A stretch of DNA of 35,591 nucleotides from Spirochaetia bacterium (GTDB lineage: Bacteria > Spirochaetota > Spirochaetia > Treponematales > Breznakiellaceae). Each line of letters opens with the position of its first letter. Position 1 is the first letter of the stretch. This document shows, piece by piece, positions 24,825 through 33,610 of the stretch. The position numbers and the translations under genes were made by a program. Under the pieces are notes generated by a model, which had not been told where the DNA came from, did no database searches, and saw only the letters and a program-made list of their open reading frames with translations. The stretch spans positions 1 to 35,591 of the forward strand of contig BNUU01000016.1 in assembly GCA_025997595.1 (NCBI GenBank), given 5' to 3'.

Positions 24825-26408
24825 ATGTGGAGATTTATATTCAAGGGTTTTTTACCCGTGATGATGATTTTATTTCTCAGCTCTTTTCAGGCAGATACTC
24901 AGGAATTGTCGACGGGGAAATTTGTCGGAAATGGAAGTGTGAATTCCAGCGGATCAGTTTCTCCTGTTGAAACTATCAGCTCTGTCCCCAGCGGATCGAT
25001 TCAGCTTGCGGCGGATAATGCCGGACCCTATAAAATGATCGAGCGTTCCGATTGGTCCCGGTATGACAATGGTAAATATGTGGGACATGTTTACCGGGAA
25101 GTCCGGGCTTCGATTATTCCTGAACTATCCGCCGATCCTGAAACTCCCCCGCGTGAGCGAGCTCTTGGTTTCCCTCCGGGACCGGCAAAGGGCGCCGGTG
25201 GTATCAATGGCGGCGCTAGTTCTTTTCTGTACCGGGGAAATTTTTTTGTACTGGAAGAAACTTTGCGGGATATGCGGCAAAGCGCCCGGTCCGTGGATGA
25301 GATAATTTCCGTCAAATTTACCATATTCCCTAATGGAAATATGGTTATTGATGACGATCAGGGTTTTCCTTCACTTCGGGGCTTTCCGACTTTCCCCAGA
25401 GCGGCGGTCCAACCCGGTTCAAAATGGACTGCCCAGGGCAGCCGGGCGGTAGACCCATTGAACACGGGGCGGCCGGTGGTAGTTCCCTTTGCGGTAGAAT
25501 ATGAATACCGGGGGACAGAGCTATACCGTGATATACCGGTTCACCGGGTTTTCGCAAAATACGCATCCCGATATGGGCATGTGGGGGTTTCGCGGCCTTC
25601 CAGGGGACAGAGCATGAGGGGAGGCAACGGAGAACTTGAGCATTTAGAGGGACAGAGCTTTGTCAGTCTTCAGGGTACACATAATGTAGATATCCTGATT
25701 CAGGCTACCGACGGCCTCCCCTTGCTATTGCGGGATAACATAGATGAAACCTTTACCTGGCCAGATGGTTCGACAGTACGGTTTAGGGGCTTTACCCTCA
25801 TATTCAACGAGGGGACCATACCTCTAAGTCGGGGAACGATCATAGCCTCGATTGGTGATACCTTGGGGATAGAAACTGCTTTAATCCCATCTGCCGTACC
25901 TTCTTCTTCTGGTCATTCTGCTGCAAATATTCCAGGGGGTACCGATGGCACTAATAGTACTCATGGGGACAGATCTCGAACCGAGGATATTTTGGATGGT
26001 ATTAATAGGGACAGAGCTGTTTTTGCCGGATCCGGTATAGGTATGGACTTGGTATCAAGTCCTGAAGGAATACGGCTTATCGTGAAAGATATCCGATTTA
26101 TCCCTGATTCAGATGAATTTCTTCCTGAAGAACGATCCCGCTTGGATATAATAGCACAGGCCTTGAAACCGGTACCGGATCGGAATTTTTTGGTAGAGGG
26201 ACATACTGCCGCACTGGGCCGCCCCGTAGGGGAGATGGACCTTTCCGTACGGCGGGCAAAACGGATGGTGGACGAATTAACGCGCCGGGGAATAAGCGAA
26301 GATAGGTTTATTTATAAAGGCTGGGGTGGAACAAAACCTATTGGGGATAATTCAAACGAAGAAGGCCGCAGCCACAATCGGCGAGTAGAGGTTACCATTC
26401 TGGAATAA
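24825..26408 (+). CDS. OmpA-domain envelope protein
   Basis: 527 residues from ATG 24825, which opens a signal peptide (MWRFIFKGFLPVMMILFLSS). The C-terminal 115 residues form an OmpA peptidoglycan-binding domain: VKDIRFIPDSDEFLPEERSR, FLVEGHTAALG, LSVRRAKRMVDELTRRGIS, and NRRVEVTILE. The N-terminal 400 residues have beta-rich blocks (YKMIERSDWSRYDNGKYVGH, RGFPTFPRAAVQPGSKWTAQG in pieces), matching no family I know. A Ser/Gly-rich linker precedes OmpA. Four exact repeats lie inside, encoding SSVP, GTEL, EGQS and RDRA, mostly in variable parts. It probably anchors the outer membrane or an outer complex to peptidoglycan. Confidence 0.88.
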   Translation: MWRFIFKGFLPVMMILFLSSFQADTQELSTGKFVGNGSVNSSGSVSPVETISSVPSGSIQLAADNAGPYKMIERSDWSRYDNGKYVGHVYREVRASIIPELSADPETPPRERALGFPPGPAKGAGGINGGASSFLYRGNFFVLEETLRDMRQSARSVDEIISVKFTIFPNGNMVIDDDQGFPSLRGFPTFPRAAVQPGSKWTAQGSRAVDPLNTGRPVVVPFAVEYEYRGTELYRDIPVHRVFAKYASRYGHVGVSRPSRGQSMRGGNGELEHLEGQSFVSLQGTHNVDILIQATDGLPLLLRDNIDETFTWPDGSTVRFRGFTLIFNEGTIPLSRGTIIASIGDTLGIETALIPSAVPSSSGHSAANIPGGTDGTNSTHGDRSRTEDILDGINRDRAVFAGSGIGMDLVSSPEGIRLIVKDIRFIPDSDEFLPEERSRLDIIAQALKPVPDRNFLVEGHTAALGRPVGEMDLSVRRAKRMVDELTRRGISEDRFIYKGWGGTKPIGDNSNEEGRSHNRRVEVTILE

Positions 26409-26416
26409 TGAAATAG

Positions 26417-26446
26417 GGACAGAGCTGAAAATTTTTATAAATTTTA
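26417..26446 (+). repeat. Repeat copy and AT-rich hairpin after the OmpA-like gene
   Basis: GGGACAGAGCT (26417-26427) starts nine bases after the stop. Next comes AAAATTT-TTAT-AAATTTT (26429-26446... stem of 7 bp), an AT-rich stem that might help termination. The rest of the gap to the transposase contains the palindrome listed separately. Confidence 0.6.
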
Positions 26447-26478
26447 TCTGTTTGATTAAACCGCCTTCCATCCCAGTG

Positions 26479-26490
26479 CCCTATATAGGG
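26479..26490. promoter_or_regulatory. 12-bp palindrome abutting the RAYT start
   Basis: CCCTATATAGGG ends one base before the ATG at 26492. It leaves no ordinary ribosome site and contains a TATATA that could serve as a -10 for a leaderless message. It could equally be an autoregulatory site bound by the transposase, which is speculative. Confidence 0.4.
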
Positions 26491-26491
26491 T

Positions 26492-27004
26492 ATGAGAAAG
26501 AACCGGGAACTTAAAGACGGGGCGGAATATCATGTAACCGCCCGCATAAACAGGGGAGAAATGGCCTTTGAACCCGAAGAGGACAAGAAGCTGTTGCTGG
26601 ATGTGCTCAAACGGGCAAAAAAGAAGTTTGATTTTCAAATCAAGAACTTCTGCATCATGAATAACCATATTCATCTCCTTATCAAACCGGGAAAGGGAGA
26701 GTCCCTTTCGAAAATCATGCAGTGGATTCTCAGTGTATTTGCCATGAACTGGAACCGGAGGCATCATTTGACGGGCCATGTCTGGGGTGAACGATTTTTC
26801 TCCCGGATCATCGCAGGGATTGTCGATTTTTTGCGTATTTTTATGTATATTGATGATAATCCGGTAAATGCCCAACTCGTTTCAGAGGCTCGGGACTGGG
26901 AATTTGGGGGATTTTGGCATCACCAGCGGAGAATTTCCGGGATTATTGATGAGCCCGATTCTCTCATTACACATTTTTTCCCTGAACATGGTATGATATT
27001 CTGA
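26492..27004 (+). CDS. REP-associated tyrosine transposase (RAYT, IS200/IS605-related Y1 transposase)
   Basis: A 170-residue single-domain HUH nuclease. Characteristic points are GAEYHVTARINRGEMAFEPE at the N-terminus, the metal-binding HUH motif NNHIHLLIKPG (His59 and His61), WGERFFSRII, and the nucleophile Tyr119 in FMYIDDNPVNAQLV. This arrangement matches RAYTs, domesticated relatives of IS200 TnpA which act on short dispersed hairpin repeats (REPs) and which are usually single copy. No tnpB gene, no IS ends and no target duplication are visible, as expected for a RAYT. It lies within the field of 27 GGGACAGAGCT repeats, with one copy 64 bases before its start. Catalytic residues seem intact. 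Confidence 0.87.
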   Translation: MRKNRELKDGAEYHVTARINRGEMAFEPEEDKKLLLDVLKRAKKKFDFQIKNFCIMNNHIHLLIKPGKGESLSKIMQWILSVFAMNWNRRHHLTGHVWGERFFSRIIAGIVDFLRIFMYIDDNPVNAQLVSEARDWEFGGFWHHQRRISGIIDEPDSLITHFFPEHGMIF

Positions 27005-27029
27005 TTCAAACCCTAAAAGGTGGCAGAAT

Positions 27030-27790
27030 ATGGATACCCGGAACTACGCGGACATCAACGCAAAAATCATCGACCGTTGGGTGCGTGATGGCTGGGAGTG
27101 GGGTGTTCCGATCGATCATGAGGCATATACAAAAGCGAAAAACGGCGACTGGGATGTGTTCCTGACTCCAATTATACCGGTTCCCAAAACGTGGTTCCCT
27201 GGTTTGCGGGATATCAGGCTGCTGGGGCTTGCTTCGGGTGGGGGGCAGCAGATGCCCGTATTCGCTGCCCAGGGGGCCCGGTGTACGGTGCTGGATTATG
27301 CGGACAGCCAGCTTGCCGGAGAAAAAATGGTGGCCGAATGGGAAGGGTACTCCATGGATATGGTCAAAGCGGATATGTCGAAACCGCTGCCCTTTGAGAC
27401 GGCCTTTTCGGCATGATTTTTCATCCTATATCGAATTGTTATGTGGAAGATGTGTACCATGTCTGGCGGGAGTGTTTCCGGGTCCTGAAAAAAGAGGGCG
27501 TTCTGCTTGCCGGAATGGACAACGGCTTCAATTTTCTTTTTGATGATACTGATACGTCGCCCCTCACGGTGACGCACAAATTGCCTTTTAATCCCCTCAA
27601 AGATCCCCTGTTGTATGAAAAATATGTTGCCACGGATGGCGTCCAGTTTAGCCATTCTCTGGAAGAACAGGTTGGCGGTCAGTTGAAGGCCGGGTTTATC
27701 CTTACTGATTTGTACGAGGACAGGGACAGAGCTGGGATATTGCCCCAATATGCCCCTCAGTACATCGCTACCCGGTCAGTTAAGCCATAA
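27030..27790 (+). pseudogene. Class I SAM-dependent methyltransferase, interrupted by a frameshift
   Basis: Two consecutive frames (27030-27416 and 27413-27790, overlapping ATGA) together make one methyltransferase. The first ends MVKADMSKPLPFETAFSA and contains the SAM-binding LLGLASGGGQQMPVFAAQGA and the acidic VLDYADSQL. The second opens MIFHPISNCYVEDVYHVWRE, which normally follows directly after PFE-x-SFD. Adding one base near 27411 (TCGGC to TCGGAC) would restore ...AFSDMIFHP... in one frame. A disabled gene, a sequencing error or programmed frameshifting are possible; two coupled polypeptides are less likely. AAGGTGG precedes the start. A repeat copy encodes DRAG near the C-terminus (27723-27733). 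Methyl acceptor unknown. Confidence 0.8.
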
Positions 27791-27800
27791 AACGAAGGTG

Positions 27801-27835
27801 GGGACAGAGCTCGGGGGACAAAGAGGGATAGAGTT
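27801..27835 (+). repeat. Repeat copy with decayed neighbours
   Basis: An exact GGGACAGAGCT (27801-27811) is followed within 25 bases by GGGGACAAAG and GGGATAGAGTT, which look like degenerate copies. This would be a local cluster caught in decay. Confidence 0.6.
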
Positions 27836-27867
27836 TGTTTTCTTTGATGGGCGCTTAGGCATTAGGC

Positions 27868-27895
27868 AAAAAAAGGACCGCCTTACGGCGGCCCC
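27868..27895 (-). terminator. Intrinsic terminator of groL
   Basis: On the minus strand a GC-rich stem (GGGCCGCC paired with GGCGGTCC, one G-U) with a short loop is followed by seven T residues. It lies about 70 bases after the groL stop and is the best intrinsic terminator in the window. Confidence 0.8.
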
Positions 27896-27911
27896 AATCA
27901 TACAAGTCCAT

Positions 27912-29697
<1,786 letters not shown>

Positions 29698-29793
29698 CTA
29701 TCTAAAATACTAAATTGAAGCGGATACGGCAATACAAAAAATGTGATATATTTCAAAATTATCAAGAGGGAACCTTTGGACCCAAAGAAAACG

Positions 29794-29804
29794 GGGACAG
29801 AGCT
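29794..29804 (+). repeat. GGGACAGAGCT copy 18 bases upstream of rnhA
   Basis: Exact copy followed by GAGAAAAGGATAGAGGG and the rnhA start at 29822. The adjoining AGAGGG supplies the ribosome site, and its sequence (GGATAGAGG) itself resembles a decayed repeat. Confidence 0.8.
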
Positions 29805-29821
29805 GAGAAAAGGATAGAGGG

Positions 29822-30286
29822 ATGCAGTTAAGCGTTTATACCGATGGGGGTTGTTCCGGAAACCCTGGCCCTGGGGGATGGGCTTATGTGATTGTTGGGG
29901 ACAGAGCTCAAGATGGTGGACCGGCAGTCATCGCTGAAAAGTGGGGCGCCGAAAGGAATACCACTAATAACCGGATGGAATTGGGTGCGGTTATCGCCGC
30001 CCTTGAAGCTCTGTCCCTGTTTTCCCCGGCACCTGAGCAGATTACGGTCTACACCGACTCTCAGTATGTCCAAAAAGGCATCACCCAGTGGATTCATTCA
30101 TGGAAACGTAACAACTGGCGGACCAGCGGCAAGGAACCGGTTAAAAATCGGGATCTTTGGCAGCGCCTGGATGAACTTTCCCGAAAATTCCCCCTTATCT
30201 GGCAATGGGTTAAGGGCCATGCGGGAAACGATTTAAACGAACGCTGTGATCAAATGACCCAGGATGCAATAGCGTCCCTTCGATAA
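29822..30286 (+). CDS. rnhA: Ribonuclease HI
   Basis: Degrades the RNA strand of RNA-DNA hybrids. 154 residues, normal length. The catalytic carboxylates are Asp8 (VYTDGGCSGNPGPGGWAYV), Glu53 (NNRMELGAVIAALEAL), Asp79 (TVYTDSQYV) and Asp143 (NERCDQMTQ); His133 is in VKGHAGND. Start chosen at 29822 because of AGAGGG just before. Two exact repeat copies lie inside, encoding VGDRAQ (29898-29908) in an expanded loop between beta strands and ALSL (30007-30017) at the end of a helix. Neither touches a catalytic residue. It converges on ydbC. Confidence 0.96.
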   Translation: MQLSVYTDGGCSGNPGPGGWAYVIVGDRAQDGGPAVIAEKWGAERNTTNNRMELGAVIAALEALSLFSPAPEQITVYTDSQYVQKGITQWIHSWKRNNWRTSGKEPVKNRDLWQRLDELSRKFPLIWQWVKGHAGNDLNERCDQMTQDAIASLR

Positions 30287-30298
30287 ATTCCTGTAACG

Positions 30299-30333
30299 GG
30301 GACAGAGCTCGCTGGTTTTTCAAGCTCTGTCCC
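30299..30333. repeat. Perfect inverted pair of GGGACAGAGCT between convergent genes
   Basis: GGGACAGAGCT (30299-30309) and AGCTCTGTCCC (30323-30333) form an 11-bp perfect stem with a 13-base loop containing TTTTT. They fill most of the 58-base space between rnhA and ydbC, where a two-way terminator would be expected. No flanking T tract. The arrangement mirrors the inverted uptake-sequence pairs that act as terminators in Neisseria. Confidence 0.92.
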
Positions 30334-30344
30334 TCCTACAACCC

Positions 30345-30575
30345 TCATTCCGGTTTCTCCAGGGCAACCACCAGCAATTCCCCCAGTATTGTAGCTTCTT
30401 CCCGGGATAGGGTGATGCCCTTTCCCATTTTTTCATGTCCCGGCGCCCAATCCCGGATATCGATTTTGGGATTCCGTCCATTCCATGAGACCAGGTTGAT
30501 TTCTTTCTTCCATCCGCCCTTTTCTTCCGAAATAACCCCGTAGTGTTTCAGAATATCATAGGTAATATCAGCCAT
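30345..30575 (-). CDS. YdbC-like PC4-family protein
   Basis: A 76-residue protein with the YdbC/PC4 core: MADITYDILKHYGVISEE, then GWKKEINLVSWNGRNPKIDI, RDWAPGHEKMGKGITLS and a C-terminal helix EEATILGELLVVALE. Members bind single-stranded nucleic acid as dimers, by analogy to eukaryotic PC4. ATG 30575 is preferred (GGAG 11 bases upstream) over a GTG at 30587 directly abutting that site. Full length for the family. Confidence 0.88.
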   Translation of the reverse strand: MADITYDILKHYGVISEEKGGWKKEINLVSWNGRNPKIDIRDWAPGHEKMGKGITLSREEATILGELLVVALEKPE

Positions 30576-30591
30576 GCGTCGTTTCACTCCA

Positions 30592-30629
30592 GAGGGGAAC
30601 CTCGCCTTTCAGGTTCGGTGTAGGTTCCC
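30592..30629. repeat. GAGGGGAACCTCG element upstream of ydbC
   Basis: GAGGGGAACCTCG (30592-30604) is followed by AGGTTC (30611-30616) and AGGTTCCC (30622-30629). GGGAACCT and AGGTTCCC form an 8-bp inverted repeat. The same 13 bases recur within the Nudix gene (33232-33244), also followed by AGGTTC. These may be two copies of a second palindromic element family. Confidence 0.6.
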
Positions 30630-30654
30630 GCTTTTGTATAAGTATAGATTAACA

Positions 30655-30670
30655 CGCCGCTAACGCGGCG
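30655..30670. terminator. GC-rich hairpin in the 220-base gap before the lipoprotein gene
   Basis: CGCCGC-TAAC-GCGGCG is a perfect 6-bp stem lying between ydbC and the lipoprotein gene. No T tract follows on either strand, so it is a weak terminator candidate or part of the adjacent palindromic element. The remaining gap holds the promoter below. Confidence 0.4.
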
Positions 30671-30713
30671 GGACTCATAATAACCTCAAAAAAATAAGAT
30701 GCGCCCTAGAAAC

Positions 30714-30743
30714 TTGAGAAAAGAAGCATTTCTACCTATAATA
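30714..30743 (+). promoter_or_regulatory. Promoter of the lipoprotein-LysM operon
   Basis: TTGAGA (30714-30719) and a perfect TATAAT (30738-30743) are 18 bases apart, 52 bases before the ATG at 30796. Strong sigma70-type match. Confidence 0.75.
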
Positions 30744-30795
30744 TAAAAATGAGGGAATTTTGAAAACACCCCCACGGCATCAAAGGAGCTTTAAT

Positions 30796-31953
30796 ATGAA
30801 AAATAAAGATATTATCCTTTTTATATTGGCCCTTGGAACGGCTTTTTTTATAGTCTCCTGTAAGAGCGCCCCGGCAGCGGTGACAAGTCCTGCCCCCTCC
30901 CCGGCTCCTGATTCCGGCTCGGTTTCAAGCTCTGTCCCTCCGCCTGCACCTGTCCCGGCGCCTGTTTCCCCTTCGGCTTCCCCGGATGGTCCCGATCAGG
31001 CTGCCCTGAACTCCCTTGCTCTGGCAAAGGCCAGGGCGGAAAGTGCCCGGCAAAAGACGGTGGATTTTGAAAGTTCTTCCTATCTCCCCGATGAATGGGA
31101 GACCGCAGAGGCGGGCTATGTTTCTGCGGGGGAACAGGCCCAGGATACCCTTGCCGGGGTTAAGCAGGCCGAAGCCGGGTATACTGCTGCGGCGGATAGT
31201 TTTGAAGATATCTTCTCAAAAACGATTCCCCTTTATGCCCAAAAACGGGAGGACGAGGTAATCGCCGCCCGGAACGGGGCGATTTCCGCGGGAATTGAGG
31301 GCTTGTACGCGGAATATCTCCGTGCCGCAGACTCAGTTGCCTTGGATGCGGCGGATAAATATGAAGCGGGGGACTATTATGCCGCAAAAGCCGCCGCCGA
31401 TTTGGGCTTTGATAGGTACCGGGTCCTTAAAATCGGGATAGATGCCTATAATGTGCGGCAGGAAATTTTGGACCGGAAATTTGCGGATAATGACCCCGAT
31501 AATTTTGACCAGGCTGATGAAACCCTGATTGCCGCCTTTGACCGCTTTGAAGCCGGCAATATTGAAGAGGCCCTGGAGGGGGCCGGGGAAGCGCAGCTTC
31601 TGTATAATCAGGTGCTCAAAGCCGGATGGACCTCCTATGCGGCAGAGCGGGCCGCCGCCGCCGGGAAGGAACGGCAGAACGCCCTGGACGTGAAGGCCGA
31701 TATAGCGGTCCGCAATGAATTTGAGCCCGCCGATAAGCTCTATACCCAGGCCGCCGCCTCGCTAAAGGCTGAAAAATATGAAGAATCCGCCGGTCTCTAT
31801 AGCCAATCTGAATCAAGGTTTATCGCCTCGGCGCAAACCGCCGTGGAAAAGCGCCGGATAGCCGCAGAGGCCATCAGGGCTGCGGAAGAAAAAATGGTAG
31901 AAAGTGAAGAAACCGCACGGGATGCTGAGTTGATTTTGGAAGGGGGCGTGTGA
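30796..31953 (+). CDS. Predicted lipoprotein with alanine-rich helical repeats
   Basis: 385 residues from the ATG at 30796, with AAGGAG 8 bases upstream. The signal peptide ends at a lipobox, FFIVSC, so the mature protein is lipid-anchored. A Pro/Ser/Ala-rich linker (about 25-70) follows, in which a repeat copy (30928-30938) encodes SSSVP. The rest is helical, Ala/Glu-rich, with TPR-like periodicity: KARAESARQKTVDFESS, YEAGDYYAAKAAADLGFDRY, FDRFEAGNIEEALEGAGEAQ. Similar to Treponema lipoproteins of unknown function coupled to LysM proteins. Its TGA overlaps the next start. Confidence 0.82.
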   Translation: MKNKDIILFILALGTAFFIVSCKSAPAAVTSPAPSPAPDSGSVSSSVPPPAPVPAPVSPSASPDGPDQAALNSLALAKARAESARQKTVDFESSSYLPDEWETAEAGYVSAGEQAQDTLAGVKQAEAGYTAAADSFEDIFSKTIPLYAQKREDEVIAARNGAISAGIEGLYAEYLRAADSVALDAADKYEAGDYYAAKAAADLGFDRYRVLKIGIDAYNVRQEILDRKFADNDPDNFDQADETLIAAFDRFEAGNIEEALEGAGEAQLLYNQVLKAGWTSYAAERAAAAGKERQNALDVKADIAVRNEFEPADKLYTQAAASLKAEKYEESAGLYSQSESRFIASAQTAVEKRRIAAEAIRAAEEKMVESEETARDAELILEGGV

Positions 31954-32693
31954 TGAGACGCGGAATGATCTTATTCTTGGCAATCCTGCTTGTTTCCGGT
32001 ATACCATCGGTGTTCGCAGCGGTGGATTCTCCCGATGCCGAACCTGTTATCCCCCAGAACCTCCGCAGCAATCAGTACTTTACCGAAAGCCTGCGGCTTT
32101 CCAATTTAGCCCGTCTGTCCTTTGACTCCGGAGATTATGACGCATCCACCAATTATGCAGAGGAAGCCCTCCGGTATGCCCGGCTCTCGGATGAGTATGT
32201 TGCCCTTCAGTTGAAAATCAGGGAAGTCAATGAGGCCATTGGCGCCGCGAAAACCCGGCTCGACTGGGCCGCCTCGGTGGGCGCTTCCAACAGGTACCCC
32301 AGGGAATATGGGGAGGCCGAAAACTACTACAATACCAGCCGATCCCTTCGCTCTGCAGAAGATTGGGACAGAGCCATTGAAGCCGCCGGCAAGGTTATGG
32401 TTGTTTTGGCCCATGTCGAGGAGACCGGGGGCATCGCCCCGCTGCCCGCGCAGTATACGGTCCGGCCCTGGAATATTTCCGGGGATTGTTTCTGGAATAT
32501 AGCCGGCAAGCCCTGGGCATACGGGGACCCCTCTCAATGGCGAATCCTCTACAATGCCAATAAGGCGAAACTGCCTGACCCCAACAATCCAAACCTGATT
32601 AAGCCCGGCATGGTGCTGGATATTCCCAGTATCGGGGGTGAAATACGGCAGGGCATGTGGACCGCAGGCCAAACCTATTCCCCTCTCCGTTAG
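31953..32693 (+). CDS. Secreted LysM-domain protein
   Basis: 246 residues from the ATG at 31953, which shares its A with the preceding TGA; a GTG at 31950 is an alternative. AAGGGGG lies upstream. Signal peptide MILFLAILLVSGIPSVFA, then helical repeats (NLARLSFDSGDYDASTNYAE, ALRYARLSDEYVALQLKIRE), then a C-terminal LysM module: YTVRPWNISGDCFWNIAGKP, WRILYNANKAKLPDPNNP, and KPGMVLDIPS. LysM modules bind peptidoglycan or chitin-like sugars. It is probably a periplasmic partner of the upstream lipoprotein in a cell-envelope role. Confidence 0.88.
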   Translation: MRRGMILFLAILLVSGIPSVFAAVDSPDAEPVIPQNLRSNQYFTESLRLSNLARLSFDSGDYDASTNYAEEALRYARLSDEYVALQLKIREVNEAIGAAKTRLDWAASVGASNRYPREYGEAENYYNTSRSLRSAEDWDRAIEAAGKVMVVLAHVEETGGIAPLPAQYTVRPWNISGDCFWNIAGKPWAYGDPSQWRILYNANKAKLPDPNNPNLIKPGMVLDIPSIGGEIRQGMWTAGQTYSPLR

Positions 32694-32725
32694 CTTTTCT
32701 CCCCGAAGATACCCAGGCGCAGGCC

Positions 32726-33382
32726 TTAAAACTGAAACCCCTGGGGGTTTTTCGGCAGCAAGTCTGCGTCCCCGACGGTTTTTTGTAAATAAAGGGCCAG
32801 GGCCGAGCCCATGAGGGCATGGACATAGGGCGGCCGTCCCATCCCCCGCAATACATCCGCCGCGCTTACCGTTTCCACTTCAATATATTCATCCTCATCC
32901 AGATTTTGCGCACCGGTATGCTGCAAATTTTCGGCAAGAAAAAAGTGGACCCGGTTGGACATAATCGCCGGATTCGGGCTAAATTCCCCGATTTTGCGGA
33001 TTTTAAGCGCCCGGTAGGCGGTCTCTTCCCATAATTCCCGGCCCGCCGCAGCTTCCGCATCTTCCCCAGGCTCAAAAACGCCCCCGGGGAACTCCAGGCT
33101 CAGCTCCCGTGACCCATGCCGCCATTGCCTGACCATTACAAATGCCCTGCCCCGTTCCGTTTCGATAACCGGTATGATGATAGCCCAATCGGCGGCGTCC
33201 AGCACCGTATATGACCGCAATTCATTATCAGGAGGGGAACCTCGGCCCAAGCTTCCCTGCGGGAAGCAGGCCTCGGCTGAAGGTTCAGGAGGCCGGCAGG
33301 AAATTTCCCTAACCGAAAAAACCCGGCACCTGAACACTTCCCGGCTCCCCTCTTCTTTCCATATTAAATGATTATTTTCCAT
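32726..33382 (-). CDS. Nudix hydrolase (ADP-ribose pyrophosphatase-like)
   Basis: 218 residues; the ATG has GGAGG 7 bases upstream. The Nudix box, G101-x5-E107-x7-R115-E116-x2-E119-E120, is intact except that the Gly two after the EE is Ala122 (WEETAY). Upstream are IIIPVIETERGRAFVMVRQWRHGS and the preceding LSLEFPGGVFEPGE, as in ADP-ribose/nucleoside diphosphate sugar hydrolases. Residues 35-51 (SAEACFPQGSLGRGSPP) are encoded by a palindromic insert in frame. The C-terminal segment VHALMGSALALYLQKTVGD is unremarkable. It lies convergent to the LysM gene. Confidence 0.9.
   Translation of the reverse strand: MENNHLIWKEEGSREVFRCRVFSVREISCRPPEPSAEACFPQGSLGRGSPPDNELRSYTVLDAADWAIIIPVIETERGRAFVMVRQWRHGSRELSLEFPGGVFEPGEDAEAAAGRELWEETAYRALKIRKIGEFSPNPAIMSNRVHFFLAENLQHTGAQNLDEDEYIEVETVSAADVLRGMGRPPYVHALMGSALALYLQKTVGDADLLPKNPQGFQF
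33232..33286. repeat. Nested palindromic element inserted in frame in the Nudix gene
   Basis: Three nested stems share one centre: GAACCT (33237-33242) with AGGTTC (33281-33286), GGCC (33244-33247) with GGCC (33269-33272), and GCTTCCC (33251-33257) with GGGAAGC (33261-33267). Its left end is the same GAGGGGAACCTCG as at 30592. It encodes a region that is not conserved in Nudix proteins. The form recalls the Rickettsia palindromic elements that insert in reading frames. Confidence 0.65.
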
Positions 33383-33489
33383 GCGTTCCTCCGGACCGCT
33401 TTCCTATAAGATAAGAATTGATTTAAGCGCCTCCTGCGGAGGCACGGTATCATAAGATAAAAATATCCCCTTATACGTTTTTCGTAAAC

Positions 33490-33537
33490 AGCTCTGTCCC
33501 TCAAGTCTTTGATAACAAGTTTTTCAAGCTCTGTCCC
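33490..33537 (-). repeat. Two direct GGGACAGAGCT copies in the 228-base nudix-cmk gap
   Basis: AGCTCTGTCCC at 33490-33500 and 33527-33537, same direction, 26 bases between. The second ends 7 bases before the -35 of the next promoter. The gap also has a GCCTCC-TGC-GGAGGC hairpin (33429-33443). Nothing else is apparent there. Confidence 0.9.
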
Positions 33538-33544
33538 CAGTTTT

Positions 33545-33573
33545 TTGACAATCCCGGTTTCCAACCTTATACT
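33545..33573 (+). promoter_or_regulatory. Strong sigma70-type promoter of the cytidylate-kinase-like gene
   Basis: Perfect -35 TTGACA (33545-33550), 17-base spacer, -10 TATACT (33568-33573), 37 bases before the ATG. The best match to consensus in the window. Confidence 0.85.
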
Positions 33574-33610
33574 TAATTTAGTTAAAATACATTTTATAGG
33601 GAGGCATCTT

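Noticed and set aside
32365..32375. GGGACAGAGCC in the LysM gene
   Set aside because: One mismatch and fits the protein context WDRAIEAA, so possibly chance; not counted.
33509..33610. Upstream start for the cytidylate-kinase-like protein
   Set aside because: It includes the repeat and the strong promoter; the ATG at 33611 has GGGAGG and matches the family start.
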